Assembly: GCA_964551835.1 (NCBI GenBank)
Contig: CAZKEM010000045.1
Coordinates: 1-41,955, forward strand
DNA: 41,955 nt
Origin: JAHDCC01 sp964551835
GTDB lineage: Bacteria > Actinomycetota > Acidimicrobiia > Acidimicrobiales > SZUA-35
Direction of reading: 5' to 3'
In this document: piece after piece, positions 16,181 through 22,983 of the stretch
Numbering within the stretch: the first letter of the stretch is position 1
Layout: each line of letters starts with the position of its first letter
Notes under the pieces: model-generated
Told to the model about the DNA's origin: nothing
Database searches by the model: none
What the model saw: only the letters and a program-made list of their open reading frames with translations
Translations under genes and position numbers: made by a program

Positions 16181-17166
16181 CATAACGAGACGCTACACTT
16201 GCCGCCGGTCTCTCTACACGCCACCTCATCTGATTGTGTCCCGGCAATACAAAGCTCGGCTCGGAGCGGTGGCGAGCCGTAGTATGGGCCATTGTCAAAA
16301 GGAACGTCGGCGTCATTGTCAGGTGGAAATATCCTGTCTGGGTGAGATTCTCCAATCAGGTGCATGAACTCGTGGAGCAACGTTTGGCTCTGATCGTTTC
16401 TGCCAAGTCCGAAGAAGATGTTCAGGTTGATGAAGATTTCGTCGCCGTTCAGATAAGCGGATGCAATCACAGCATCGCGAGTATCGACGTCATGTTTGAT
16501 GTCGTCTTCGTATTTGGTGAGGAGTTCCGCCTGGTTGTCGCTGCTAACAGCAGTGCATCCTCTGATCTTACCGTACGCTAATCGGTGCCGTTCGAGTACT
16601 ATTTCTTGTTGCTCAAGTGAGTAGTCGCTGTTGAACGTGAAGTTTTGACCAATTGGCTGAAAGCCCGCCCACGAAGAACCCGGACCCGAACCAGTCACGA
16701 GAACCTTTTCGTCGCCATTGTTATCGAAGCCAGAAGACCCGCCGCGCCAATCAAGATGTCGGTACCAAACAAGTGACCCATCATGCTTAATGCCATATAG
16801 AACACCTTCGCCTCCTGATACCACTCGCTGAAAGCCCGCCCACGAAGAACCCGGACCCGAACCAGTCACGAGAACCTTGCTCTGATCGACTGTGGATCTT
16901 CCGGTTTCCCACTGAGAATGCCGGGTCCATGTGAGCGAACCGTCAGCCATGATCCCATAGATGACACCTTCGCCGGCTGCCATGATGTCGATTGGGGTGC
17001 TGTGGCGTGGATGTTCAGATACGACTACCTCGTTGCCATTGTTATCGAAGCCAGAAGACCCGCCGCGCCAATCAAGATGTCGGTACCAAACAAGCGACCC
17101 ATCACGCTTAATGCCATATAGAACTCCGTTGCCTCCAGCGACAACTCTGGTCTCTTCATTCCACAT
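16180..17166 (-). CDS. tachylectin-like beta-propeller fused to HExxH metallopeptidase-like domain
   Basis: 328 aa from the ATG at 17166 (TTGGAGGAA ribosome site about 9 nt before). Residues 8-170 hold three tachylectin-2-like blades: GVLYGIKRDGSLVWYRH, GVIYGIMADGSLTWTRH and GVLYGIKHDGSLVWYRH. This fold binds N-acetylglucosamine or N-acetylgalactosamine in lectins. The C-terminal half has a zinc-peptidase motif HEFMH (265-269) followed by LIGESHPD, whose H275 or D277 could be the third ligand, and four late cysteines. No signal peptide is seen, so export would need a non-Sec route, or it acts inside the cell. It could be a secreted lectin-protease effector or glycan-directed hydrolase; neither is proven. 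The first and third blades are nearly identical in DNA. Confidence 0.7.
   Translation of the reverse strand: MWNEETRVVAGGNGVLYGIKRDGSLVWYRHLDWRGGSSGFDNNGNEVVVSEHPRHSTPIDIMAAGEGVIYGIMADGSLTWTRHSQWETGRSTVDQSKVLVTGSGPGSSWAGFQRVVSGGEGVLYGIKHDGSLVWYRHLDWRGGSSGFDNNGDEKVLVTGSGPGSSWAGFQPIGQNFTFNSDYSLEQQEIVLERHRLAYGKIRGCTAVSSDNQAELLTKYEDDIKHDVDTRDAVIASAYLNGDEIFINLNIFFGLGRNDQSQTLLHEFMHLIGESHPDRIFPPDNDADVPFDNGPYYGSPPLRAELCIAGTQSDEVACRETGGKCSVSL
16656..16878. repeat. 52-bp direct repeat within the tachylectin gene
   Basis: Units 16656-16707 and 16827-16878 are identical and encode the linker containing VLVTGSGPGSSWAGFQ in two places. Together with the 93-bp repeat they show recent blade duplication. Confidence 0.85.
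16714..17127. repeat. 93-bp near-identical direct repeat within the tachylectin gene
   Basis: Units 16714-16806 and 17035-17127 differ at only a few bases and encode the blade part LVWYRHLDWRGGSSGFDNNG twice. The low divergence points to recent duplication or recombination between blades. Confidence 0.85.
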
Positions 17167-17357
17167 ACTTCTTTCCTCCAAATTCGGGATGGCTTATTCT
17201 CTCGTACCCGCTGCCGGTAGGTTCCTTGCTTGTAAGAGACGACCTTTAGCTGCTGGTCGAAGTTATTTTGAGAAATTCACCGCGAATCAGTTTGACTGTT
17301 CGTCCTTATTAGTTGCAGGCTTGAAGCCTAAGGATTTACGTGTTCTCTCTTTGTGTA

Positions 17358-17363
17358 TAAGGT
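17358..17363 (+). promoter_or_regulatory. putative leaderless -10 (TAAGGT) of the island sigma gene
   Basis: TAAGGT, 7 nt (TCCCGCC), then GTG at 17371. It supports 17371 as the true start. Confidence 0.5.
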
Positions 17364-17370
17364 TCCCGCC

Positions 17371-18009
17371 GTGACCAACGCAGAAGACAATAAAGAAAAG
17401 CTGAGACGCTACCTTGTCCAGGCGCGAGCCGGTGATGTAGAGGCTCTTAGAGCGTTAGTCAATGCTCACCGAGACGCAATAGACGCTGGGGTCCGTCGAG
17501 GCCTTACGACACGAGAAGTAAGTTTCGATTCTGTCCGTTACCTCGTTTTTCAACGGATATTCAACAAGTTTCACAAATTCGAAGGAGAGATTGGCCAATT
17601 AGGTGCCTGGATGAGAAAGGTCGCGTGGAACTTAGCGATCGACCAAACCCGCGAACAACTCAGACATCTAAAACAAACAGCCAAAAATGTCCCGCTGGAT
17701 GAAACCCTCATCGAAGAACGGGGCTTGGATCCCTACAAACAAGCGCTTATGCGGATGGCGATCGACCAAACTCTAGAGACGATGAGGGCTGACCAGGAAA
17801 ACAAGGAAGAAGCGGAGGACCGGTTAGGAGTGGAGACAAAAGGTCCGAGCCCTTACTACCTGATCATGGCCTTCATCAATGAGGTCGACCCGCAGAAGAT
17901 CGCTGAAGAGTTCCACTACGCGGTTTCGACGATACGAGAAAAGATCCTCAAAGCCCGGCGAGAGTTTATGAGAATATTTCTACAACATTATCCAAAGGCG
18001 GATATCTAA
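17371..18009 (+). CDS. RNA polymerase sigma factor, ECF-like, island-borne
   Basis: 212 aa. LRRYLVQARAGDVEALRALV at the N-terminus and FNKFHKFEGEIGQLGAWMRKVAWNLAIDQTRE match sigma region 2, including the WMRKVAWNLAID core that contacts the -10. The C-terminal part AEEFHYAVSTIREKILKARREFM is a region-4 helix-turn-helix. The linker between them is longer than in most ECF factors. The GTG at 17371 follows a -10-like TAAGGT by 7 nt. The stop codon overlaps the ATG of the next gene by 1 nt (TAATG), so the factor and its membrane partner are coupled. It probably directs polymerase to a small regulon, possibly including the island's own envelope genes. Confidence 0.8.
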   Translation: MTNAEDNKEKLRRYLVQARAGDVEALRALVNAHRDAIDAGVRRGLTTREVSFDSVRYLVFQRIFNKFHKFEGEIGQLGAWMRKVAWNLAIDQTREQLRHLKQTAKNVPLDETLIEERGLDPYKQALMRMAIDQTLETMRADQENKEEAEDRLGVETKGPSPYYLIMAFINEVDPQKIAEEFHYAVSTIREKILKARREFMRIFLQHYPKADI

Positions 18010-18929
18010 TGGACTCCAACAAGCCGCTCGATGTCGCCCCAACAAAGGTTGAGATCGAAGACATGCTCACAGCGGACCCGTCCAACCCGTGGCCAGATGA
18101 TTGGCTCGAAAACATTGACCTCACCCAGTTCCACGCGGCATCAAACAAGACCACTGAAACACTGACAGCTTTATCTAAAGCCCCTTCCCAAAAAACCAAA
18201 AAAACAAACACAAACGCCGAAAGGCCCCCAGACAAACAACACTCACCTTGGTCTCGCCCCCTGTTATGGGCCGCCGCAGTTGTGGTAGCAGGACTAGGAA
18301 GCGTCAGCCTTATTAATTACGACCAAGCCGGGCGGACACACACCGCTGAACCAGCCAGCACACAACAACTCGACTCGTCAGAAACCCAGAACCAAAAACC
18401 CAACCGAGACACAGGTTCAACTCCATCACAGGAGTCGAACGAAACTGCGGTAAACGATCCAACAAATGGTGGTCCACCTAACGATGGATCACCCAATAAA
18501 TCCGAGCAACCATCAAAAGAACCAGGCCCTGCTCCTAACCCAAACCCTCAAACAACCACCACAACCGAGACAACCACCTCAAATGATCCCTCGCCTACAG
18601 ATCCCTGTGTGCTTGAGAAACTGTTCTCCTTCACCGGTGGACCCAACAACAACGGAAACGGCGACGGCGAAAACGTGAAATGCCCAACCGCACGACTCTC
18701 AAGCAACGGCAACGAAATCGGAGAACGCTTTCAGCTCCGCTTCGAAAACTGCGACTTCGCCGGAACCCTAACCGCCACCGGCACCGACGGAACAACCCTC
18801 ACTATCAACAACAGCTGCGACACCGACCCAACCAAAACATTCCCCATTCCACCAACCGGCGAGCTCGGACTCACCCTCACCCTCACCGACGCCAACGGAA
18901 CCTACCGAATAGTCTCGGACGCAGAATGA
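18009..18929 (+). CDS. putative anti-sigma-type membrane protein with Thr/Pro/Asn-rich stalk
   Basis: 306 aa. About 85 cytosolic residues (acidic, WPDDWLENIDLTQF early on), one TM helix (WAAAVVVAGLGSVSLINY, about 90-108), then a 90-residue stalk of Ser, Thr, Asn, Gln and Pro including TTTTTETTTS, and a C-terminal domain of about 95 residues with four cysteines (DPCVLEKLF; VKCPTARLSS; NCDFAGTLTAT; NSCDTDPTK) that may form two disulfides. Position and layout fit a sigma-factor regulator with an outside sensor, although no ZAS or RskA motif can be recognised. The gene is notably rich in A and C, unlike its neighbours. Confidence 0.65.
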   Translation: MDSNKPLDVAPTKVEIEDMLTADPSNPWPDDWLENIDLTQFHAASNKTTETLTALSKAPSQKTKKTNTNAERPPDKQHSPWSRPLLWAAAVVVAGLGSVSLINYDQAGRTHTAEPASTQQLDSSETQNQKPNRDTGSTPSQESNETAVNDPTNGGPPNDGSPNKSEQPSKEPGPAPNPNPQTTTTTETTTSNDPSPTDPCVLEKLFSFTGGPNNNGNGDGENVKCPTARLSSNGNEIGERFQLRFENCDFAGTLTATGTDGTTLTINNSCDTDPTKTFPIPPTGELGLTLTLTDANGTYRIVSDAE

Positions 18930-19079
18930 CCCCTACAGCAATGACGTTTCCCTTCGCTTATCATCAAGAGGCTCGCAGCACTCGGCGAGTACAACCTTAA
19001 GTGATGCATAATTGCGGTTACACATGGCGATCTGAGCAGTGGTAGCCCTGCAGGCAAGTTGCAACGAATCGGCGTGTGA

Positions 19080-19085
19080 TACGAT
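19080..19085 (+). promoter_or_regulatory. putative leaderless -10 (TACGAT) of the toxin-antitoxin operon
   Basis: TACGAT followed by 7 nt and the ATG at 19093. It favours that start over the in-frame ATG at 19084, which lies inside the hexamer. Confidence 0.4.
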
Positions 19086-19092
19086 GGTTCGC

Positions 19093-19296
19093 ATGGCTGT
19101 TCAGCGGACCAATATTCGCCCTTCTGTGAATCCTTCTGATGAAGAGGTTTCGGCGTGGGAATCATTGAATCGCGAAGAGCAACTAGATTCGATGCGGGCA
19201 GCTATTGAAGAATCTGCCGCATCCGGAGTAAGCAGCAAGGACGCGGCTGAGGTTTTCCAAGAGGCCCGTGATTCCGTTTCGTCTAGAGATGCCTAA
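19093..19296 (+). CDS. antitoxin of a ParDE/RelBE-type module
   Basis: 67 aa, acidic, helical: SDEEVSAWESLNREEQLDSM followed by RAAIEESAASGVSSKDAAEVFQEAR. Small size, charge and the 8-nt overlap with the toxin gene are typical of the antitoxin of a type II pair, ParD-like at its C-terminus. The DNA-binding part is short and could be a reduced ribbon-helix-helix; this is not certain. It should bind the toxin, block it, and repress the shared promoter. Confidence 0.75.
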   Translation: MAVQRTNIRPSVNPSDEEVSAWESLNREEQLDSMRAAIEESAASGVSSKDAAEVFQEARDSVSSRDA

Positions 19297-19597
19297 CCCT
19301 TCATACATTCTCGTAAATCAGGTAGGGGAGTCTCTCAAGGAGATCTACCTCTACACTCACGAAAGCTTCGGGCAATACCAAGCCGATGCCTACGCTGCTG
19401 GCTTTGTAAGCGCGTTCGAGCTTCTCGCAAAGTTTCCAAAAATGGGGCAGTCAGCTGATGAATACAAACAAGGTCTGAGACGGTACCGGTACAAATCGCA
19501 TCTGGTCTTCTACAGCATCGCTGACGATCATGTTCTGATCGAGTTCGTGTCGCACGTTCGGGTTGACGTTCGCAAGCACATGTTCGACGAAGACTAA
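19289..19597 (+). CDS. ParE/RelE-superfamily toxin
   Basis: 102 aa from the ATG that overlaps the antitoxin stop by 8 nt. The pattern VGESLKEIYLYTHESFG, FVSAFELLAKFPKMGQSADEY, GLRRYRYKSHLVFYSIADDHVLIEFVSH is the ParE fold: two N-terminal helices, then strands with the RRYRYKSHLVFY core. ParE members act on DNA gyrase, RelE members cleave mRNA; the RYKSHLVFY form fits ParE better. It lies at the inner edge of attR, where such modules often stabilise islands. Confidence 0.85.
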   Translation: MPNPSYILVNQVGESLKEIYLYTHESFGQYQADAYAAGFVSAFELLAKFPKMGQSADEYKQGLRRYRYKSHLVFYSIADDHVLIEFVSHVRVDVRKHMFDED

Positions 19598-19717
19598 AAC
19601 TGGGAGCCCAAATGGGAGCCATCGAGGCGCGACTTGGGCTGACAGCTAAACACGCGGACGGTCATCCAATCCTCTAAACATGCGGAAACTCGCCTAACTC
19701 TGTGGCCCGCCAGGGAG

Positions 19718-19761
19718 CATGGTAAGGAAGAGGTCAACAGTTCAATTCTGTTAGGAGGCTC
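19718..19761 (+). repeat. attR: right 44-bp direct repeat of tRNA-Thr 3' part
   Basis: Exact copy of 14478-14521, without the rest of the tRNA and without CCA (CTCTAAA follows). It marks the right end of the island. Confidence 0.9.
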
Positions 19762-20119
19762 TAAATTCCCAGGTCAACGGCTTACAGTCTAGTCGCCGTC
19801 CTCGACAACACCAATCGTGTGAGTGGAATGTGAGTAATCCGCTCCACAGCGAGTCTGAACGATCTGAGCTAAGCGAAGATCTACCAAGTGAAGACACCGA
19901 GCGAAGCGACCTAGACGGGGTATCGAGTATTTATGGATAGCGCTCGTTCTAAGAGCCTCGACCGTCGGGTGTAAACAGGAAGGATACGGGCCTAGTAGAA
20001 GGTGGTTGCCGTTCTGGGTTTTGGGGCGTTGTGGTTGATCTTACCTGTGGTGGGTTAGAGCCCTACGACTGCTATGGACAAGGCGTAGGCTAGGCGATCT
20101 CTTTGCCTCGTGATACTAT

Positions 20120-20215
20120 ATGAGTCCTTTTTTGCTAACAGTTGCCGGGCTAGCTGTTGTTCTGTGGTGGTTTGATTCATCTCGGCGTCCAATCACATAC
20201 GTACTTTCCATTTGA
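20120..20215 (+). CDS. possible 31-aa single-TM small protein
   Basis: ATG frame encoding MSPFLLTVAGLAVVLWWF plus a basic tail DSSRRPITYVLSI: one short hydrophobic helix with the positive-inside rule satisfied at its C-terminal side. TACTAT lies directly before the ATG; no ribosome site is visible. It resembles KdpF-size membrane peptides in size only; no kdp genes follow. Could be a chance frame. Confidence 0.3.
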   Translation: MSPFLLTVAGLAVVLWWFDSSRRPITYVLSI

Positions 20216-20231
20216 GAAGGAGAGGTCGCAA

Positions 20232-20294
20232 TTGCAGAACCAGATAGTTCCGAATAGTTCTGGCACCGTTTTTAACGAAATTGAGTTGGGGTAG
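20232..20294 (+). CDS. possible 20-codon peptide frame with strong ribosome site
   Basis: A TTG preceded by GAGAAGGAGAGG (20213-20224), as good a Shine-Dalgarno as any in the window, opens 20 codons ending FNEIELG. It starts 16 nt after the 31-aa frame. It may be a tiny peptide, a leader, or the relic of a longer gene. Confidence 0.25.
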   Translation: MQNQIVPNSSGTVFNEIELG

Positions 20295-20320
20295 CGTCAA
20301 ACAGATCTACCAGAACTGGC

Positions 20321-22522
20321 CTACGCTATTCCGTCGGCTCCGGCCTCCTCGGCGATTTCGATTATCTCTTCGTTGGTAGGCGCCGGAACAAGTGACCCGG
20401 CATAGTCGATCTGTGGTAGTTGAGCAGCACATGATGCGTCGGGCTTGGCCGCCGGGTCGTTAACAAACGCCGTGGCGATCGAGATTGGGCATTCGTTCCC
20501 AATAGTCACAACGTGACCCAATTGAGGAAACTCAACAAGAGTGGAGTTGGGTAAGGTTTCAGCTGCCCTGCTGCTCCACTCCGGCCAGGTTTGAAAGTCG
20601 GTATCGCTTGCATAAACCAGCGTCGGGATGTCGCTCGTAACTGCCTCGGTCACAATCGGATCTTCAGGGCGCACGTCCCAGATATCACAGACCGGGAAGA
20701 AGTCGTTTGTCGCTGCGTCCAGTAGCGCAGGCGACCACACCATGTCTGAAGCCCTGGGGATCGTTGGGCTTTGATACGGGAACTCTTCAGCACAGACTAC
20801 AGATGCGAAGAAGCCGTCGGAGAACATCGTGGCGACACTTGGCAAGCCCAGCTGTTGATATGACATCATCGCTGCTGCGTCGGCAGGTGTCGCTCCGAAT
20901 ATCAAAGCGAGGAACGTTTGAGCGTAGTTTTGGGCAGCCAGGGTTCGCTCATTTGGGTCGTCTGAAGCTAACCCGTTGATCCACGCTGGCAGTGACGGCT
21001 CCGATTCTAGGAGTACCATTATCGATGCAAACGTGGTGATGTCCAGCACGTCGCCGAGGATGAATTCAACGTTTTCATCGTCATAGGGGACGGGTTCTCT
21101 GACAACGTTGGCCGCAGCGGTGTTGATGTCGTCAGCGAGGTTAGGGAATGCGGCGCCACAATCATCATCGGCCAAACACCGTTCAACAATCTGGTCAAGA
21201 TTGTTTTGGTAGCTGATGAGGTCATCTGGTCCGGCTGAAATTTCGGGCTGGAAGACCGAATCTAGGATGGCACTGTTGACGCCCTCAGGGTGGTCACGCA
21301 TGATACTTAACGCCAGGTCAGTTCCGTACGACCCGCCGAAGAGGTTCCATGTATCGATGCCAAGTCCAAGGCGGAGGTCGTTTATATCGGCAGCGTTCTC
21401 GACAGTCGTATAGGCCGAAAGGTCGATTTGTTGTTCGACGAGCCTGTCCTTGCATTGTTGACTTTCTTCCCGAATGGCTTCCATTATTTCTTCGTCAGTA
21501 GGTGGCTCGGCTCCTTCGATATCGTCGGAATCCGTCAAGTCTTCGAACGGTGGTTGCTCAAAAACTAGATCTTCGAGCTGTACACAGACAAGTTGAGGTT
21601 GAGAGTAGCCCGTACCTCGCTGATCGACATAGATCATGTCGCGCCCTGCAGCAACTTCGCTGAACGCCAGTTCCTGCAAAATGTTGCTGGCGGAAAGAGG
21701 TGCACCTCCAGGTCCACCATCGAGATACACGAGAGGTTCAGCGGTTGAGACTCCGCCCGAAACGATCCCGAACGCTATGTTGATGAAACGTGAATCCGGG
21801 TCGGATCGTTCCTCGGGAACAGCCATAAACCCGCACGTTAAGTCGGGGGCGAAGTTGGCCTCTTCGTCGGTACACGTTAAGAACCGGATCAAGTCGCTTG
21901 GAGGGCTGTCAGAGGTTATTGGGTCGATGTTCAGACATCCCACCCGGAACTTGTTTGCAGACGTTCCGTCACCGGCGTGGACAAGTTGGACTCCGTGCGC
22001 CGGTCCACTTAGGTCGATGCTTGGCTGAGCAAACGGTGCGCCTGTTGCGGTGTCGGGTAGGTCAGGTGTTGGTAGGGTTTCGCCCACGGTTGCGCCCCCT
22101 TCACCGACAAAACGGACGATGACTTTTTCGCCGGATTCTGTCAACGTTGGGTCGCCGTCCAACGAGTCTTCAGCGTGATCAGGGTCATTGGACGTGCCAC
22201 TCACCAAAACGGTTCCGGCTGGGATAGGTGTGTCCAGATCCAAAATGTCGGTGGCGCCAACAGCTCCACCATTCAACTGATCCGAAGCAACTTCGGACGG
22301 ATCTTCGCTAGAGCCTCCGGCGTCGATGATGTCTGTTTGCGCGAAGCTGGTGATGTCGCACTGAGGTGTTTGGTCGACGCCCACGGGTAGTGGCGAAGCC
22401 GCACTGGGGGAGGGGGTCAAACCGATTGAGAGGACGGCTAGGGGTGCGGCAGCAAGAGTGACCCGCAACCTTCGCCAGTTATTGGACTGCATGGTCATGT
22501 CAACTTTCTTTCGGCGATACAT
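20321..22522 (-). CDS. secreted alpha/beta-hydrolase, S33-type tri/prolyl-aminopeptidase-like
   Basis: 733 aa. Signal peptide: basic NNWRRLRVT then LAAAPLAVLSIGL and cleavage near SAASP. An N-terminal insert of about 170 residues precedes the hydrolase domain. The oxyanion loop is YLDGGPGGAPLS; MIYVDQRGTGYSQP follows. The nucleophile elbow is GGSYGT (S398). Near the C-terminus, TLVYASDTDFQTWPEW (acid) and LGHVVTIGNE (histidine) form a TAP-like end with paired cysteines. Family members cut N-terminal residues or tripeptides from peptides outside the cell. The ATG at 22522 has only ACAGG before it; the ATG at 22498 would give a more usual signal peptide. The gene stands alone. Confidence 0.87.
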   Translation of the reverse strand: MYRRKKVDMTMQSNNWRRLRVTLAAAPLAVLSIGLTPSPSAASPLPVGVDQTPQCDITSFAQTDIIDAGGSSEDPSEVASDQLNGGAVGATDILDLDTPIPAGTVLVSGTSNDPDHAEDSLDGDPTLTESGEKVIVRFVGEGGATVGETLPTPDLPDTATGAPFAQPSIDLSGPAHGVQLVHAGDGTSANKFRVGCLNIDPITSDSPPSDLIRFLTCTDEEANFAPDLTCGFMAVPEERSDPDSRFINIAFGIVSGGVSTAEPLVYLDGGPGGAPLSASNILQELAFSEVAAGRDMIYVDQRGTGYSQPQLVCVQLEDLVFEQPPFEDLTDSDDIEGAEPPTDEEIMEAIREESQQCKDRLVEQQIDLSAYTTVENAADINDLRLGLGIDTWNLFGGSYGTDLALSIMRDHPEGVNSAILDSVFQPEISAGPDDLISYQNNLDQIVERCLADDDCGAAFPNLADDINTAAANVVREPVPYDDENVEFILGDVLDITTFASIMVLLESEPSLPAWINGLASDDPNERTLAAQNYAQTFLALIFGATPADAAAMMSYQQLGLPSVATMFSDGFFASVVCAEEFPYQSPTIPRASDMVWSPALLDAATNDFFPVCDIWDVRPEDPIVTEAVTSDIPTLVYASDTDFQTWPEWSSRAAETLPNSTLVEFPQLGHVVTIGNECPISIATAFVNDPAAKPDASCAAQLPQIDYAGSLVPAPTNEEIIEIAEEAGADGIA

Positions 22523-22983
22523 CGCGATGCCTGTTGGTGGTTGATCCTCCCCTATTGTTTCATCAAAATCCAGTCACGCAAGTCCCTTGGCTGTCCAAGT
22601 GACGTCGTGAAGCTTAATGAATCGTGTCGGATGGTTGGGAATGTCCAGGTAGCGATACCTGGCTCCCACCCCTGGCGGTCTTATTGAACTCGCGAAAAAA
22701 ATTTCAACAAAAACCCGAAATCCGGTGCCAAACATGTAGGTGAGGACAAATAGTTGAATCTGCCCGCTGCGTGCAGGGCCCTCAATTGAACGTTGGGTGA
22801 CTAAAGACCATGTCGCTCCTTGGCTGTACAAGTTTGCTACGGGCCGAGCGTAGAGAGGGTAAGCATTTGTCTAGTCAGTTAGGTAACGAGCGGGGTATCC
22901 TTTGGCCAAGTTTTGTTATCGTTCTGTTTACAGAGAATATGAAAATTCGCTCGGGTTTGTATTGCTCGATGACGGGAGTCCAG
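22523..22983. other. 461-nt divergent promoter region between peptidase and pyruvate carboxylase genes
   Basis: It holds the control regions of two divergent genes. A 16-nt element, CCTTGGCTGT followed by CAAGT, occurs twice in the same direction (22585-22600 and 22818-22833, one mismatch). GGGGAGGATC on the minus strand is too far from the peptidase start to be its ribosome site. No gene is convincing. Confidence 0.45.

Larger units (their letters stand above)
14478..19761. mobile_element. tRNA-Thr-integrated genomic island, about 5.2 kb
   Basis: Bracketed by exact 44-bp repeats of the tRNA-Thr 3' part, with an integrase relic directly beside the intact tRNA, the standard arrangement. Cargo: LysM lipoprotein, tachylectin/HExxH protein, sigma factor with membrane partner and a ParDE-like pair. 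No replication, conjugation or phage structural gene is seen. The integrase is broken, so the element is probably fixed unless mobilised in trans. The 18009-18929 gene uses far more A and C than flanking genes, in line with foreign origin. Confidence 0.85.
19762..20320. other. 559-nt region right of the island with two very short frames
   Basis: No conventional gene. The first 350 nt show nothing recognisable. The two short reading frames at 20120 and 20232 are the only coding candidates and are listed separately. Confidence 0.5.

Noticed and set aside
20120..20215. KdpF identity for the 31-aa membrane frame
   Set aside because: Size and hydrophobicity fit, but no kdpA/B/C follow and the sequence lacks likeness to KdpF.
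22574..22831. 85-codon minus-strand frame between the peptidase and pyc genes
   Set aside because: No ribosome site, no recognisable protein, and it fills a divergent promoter region.
22585..22833. Twofold CCTTGGCTGT-N-CAAGT element
   Set aside because: Only two 16-nt copies, one with CTTGG/CCAAG symmetry; too little to call a regulator site or a mobile repeat.
22810..22983. Longer N-terminus for pyruvate carboxylase from the ATG at 22810
   Set aside because: The extra 58 residues do not resemble the enzyme; GGGAG directly before ATG 22984 and the family start MKTFEKLLVANRGE decide for the latter.
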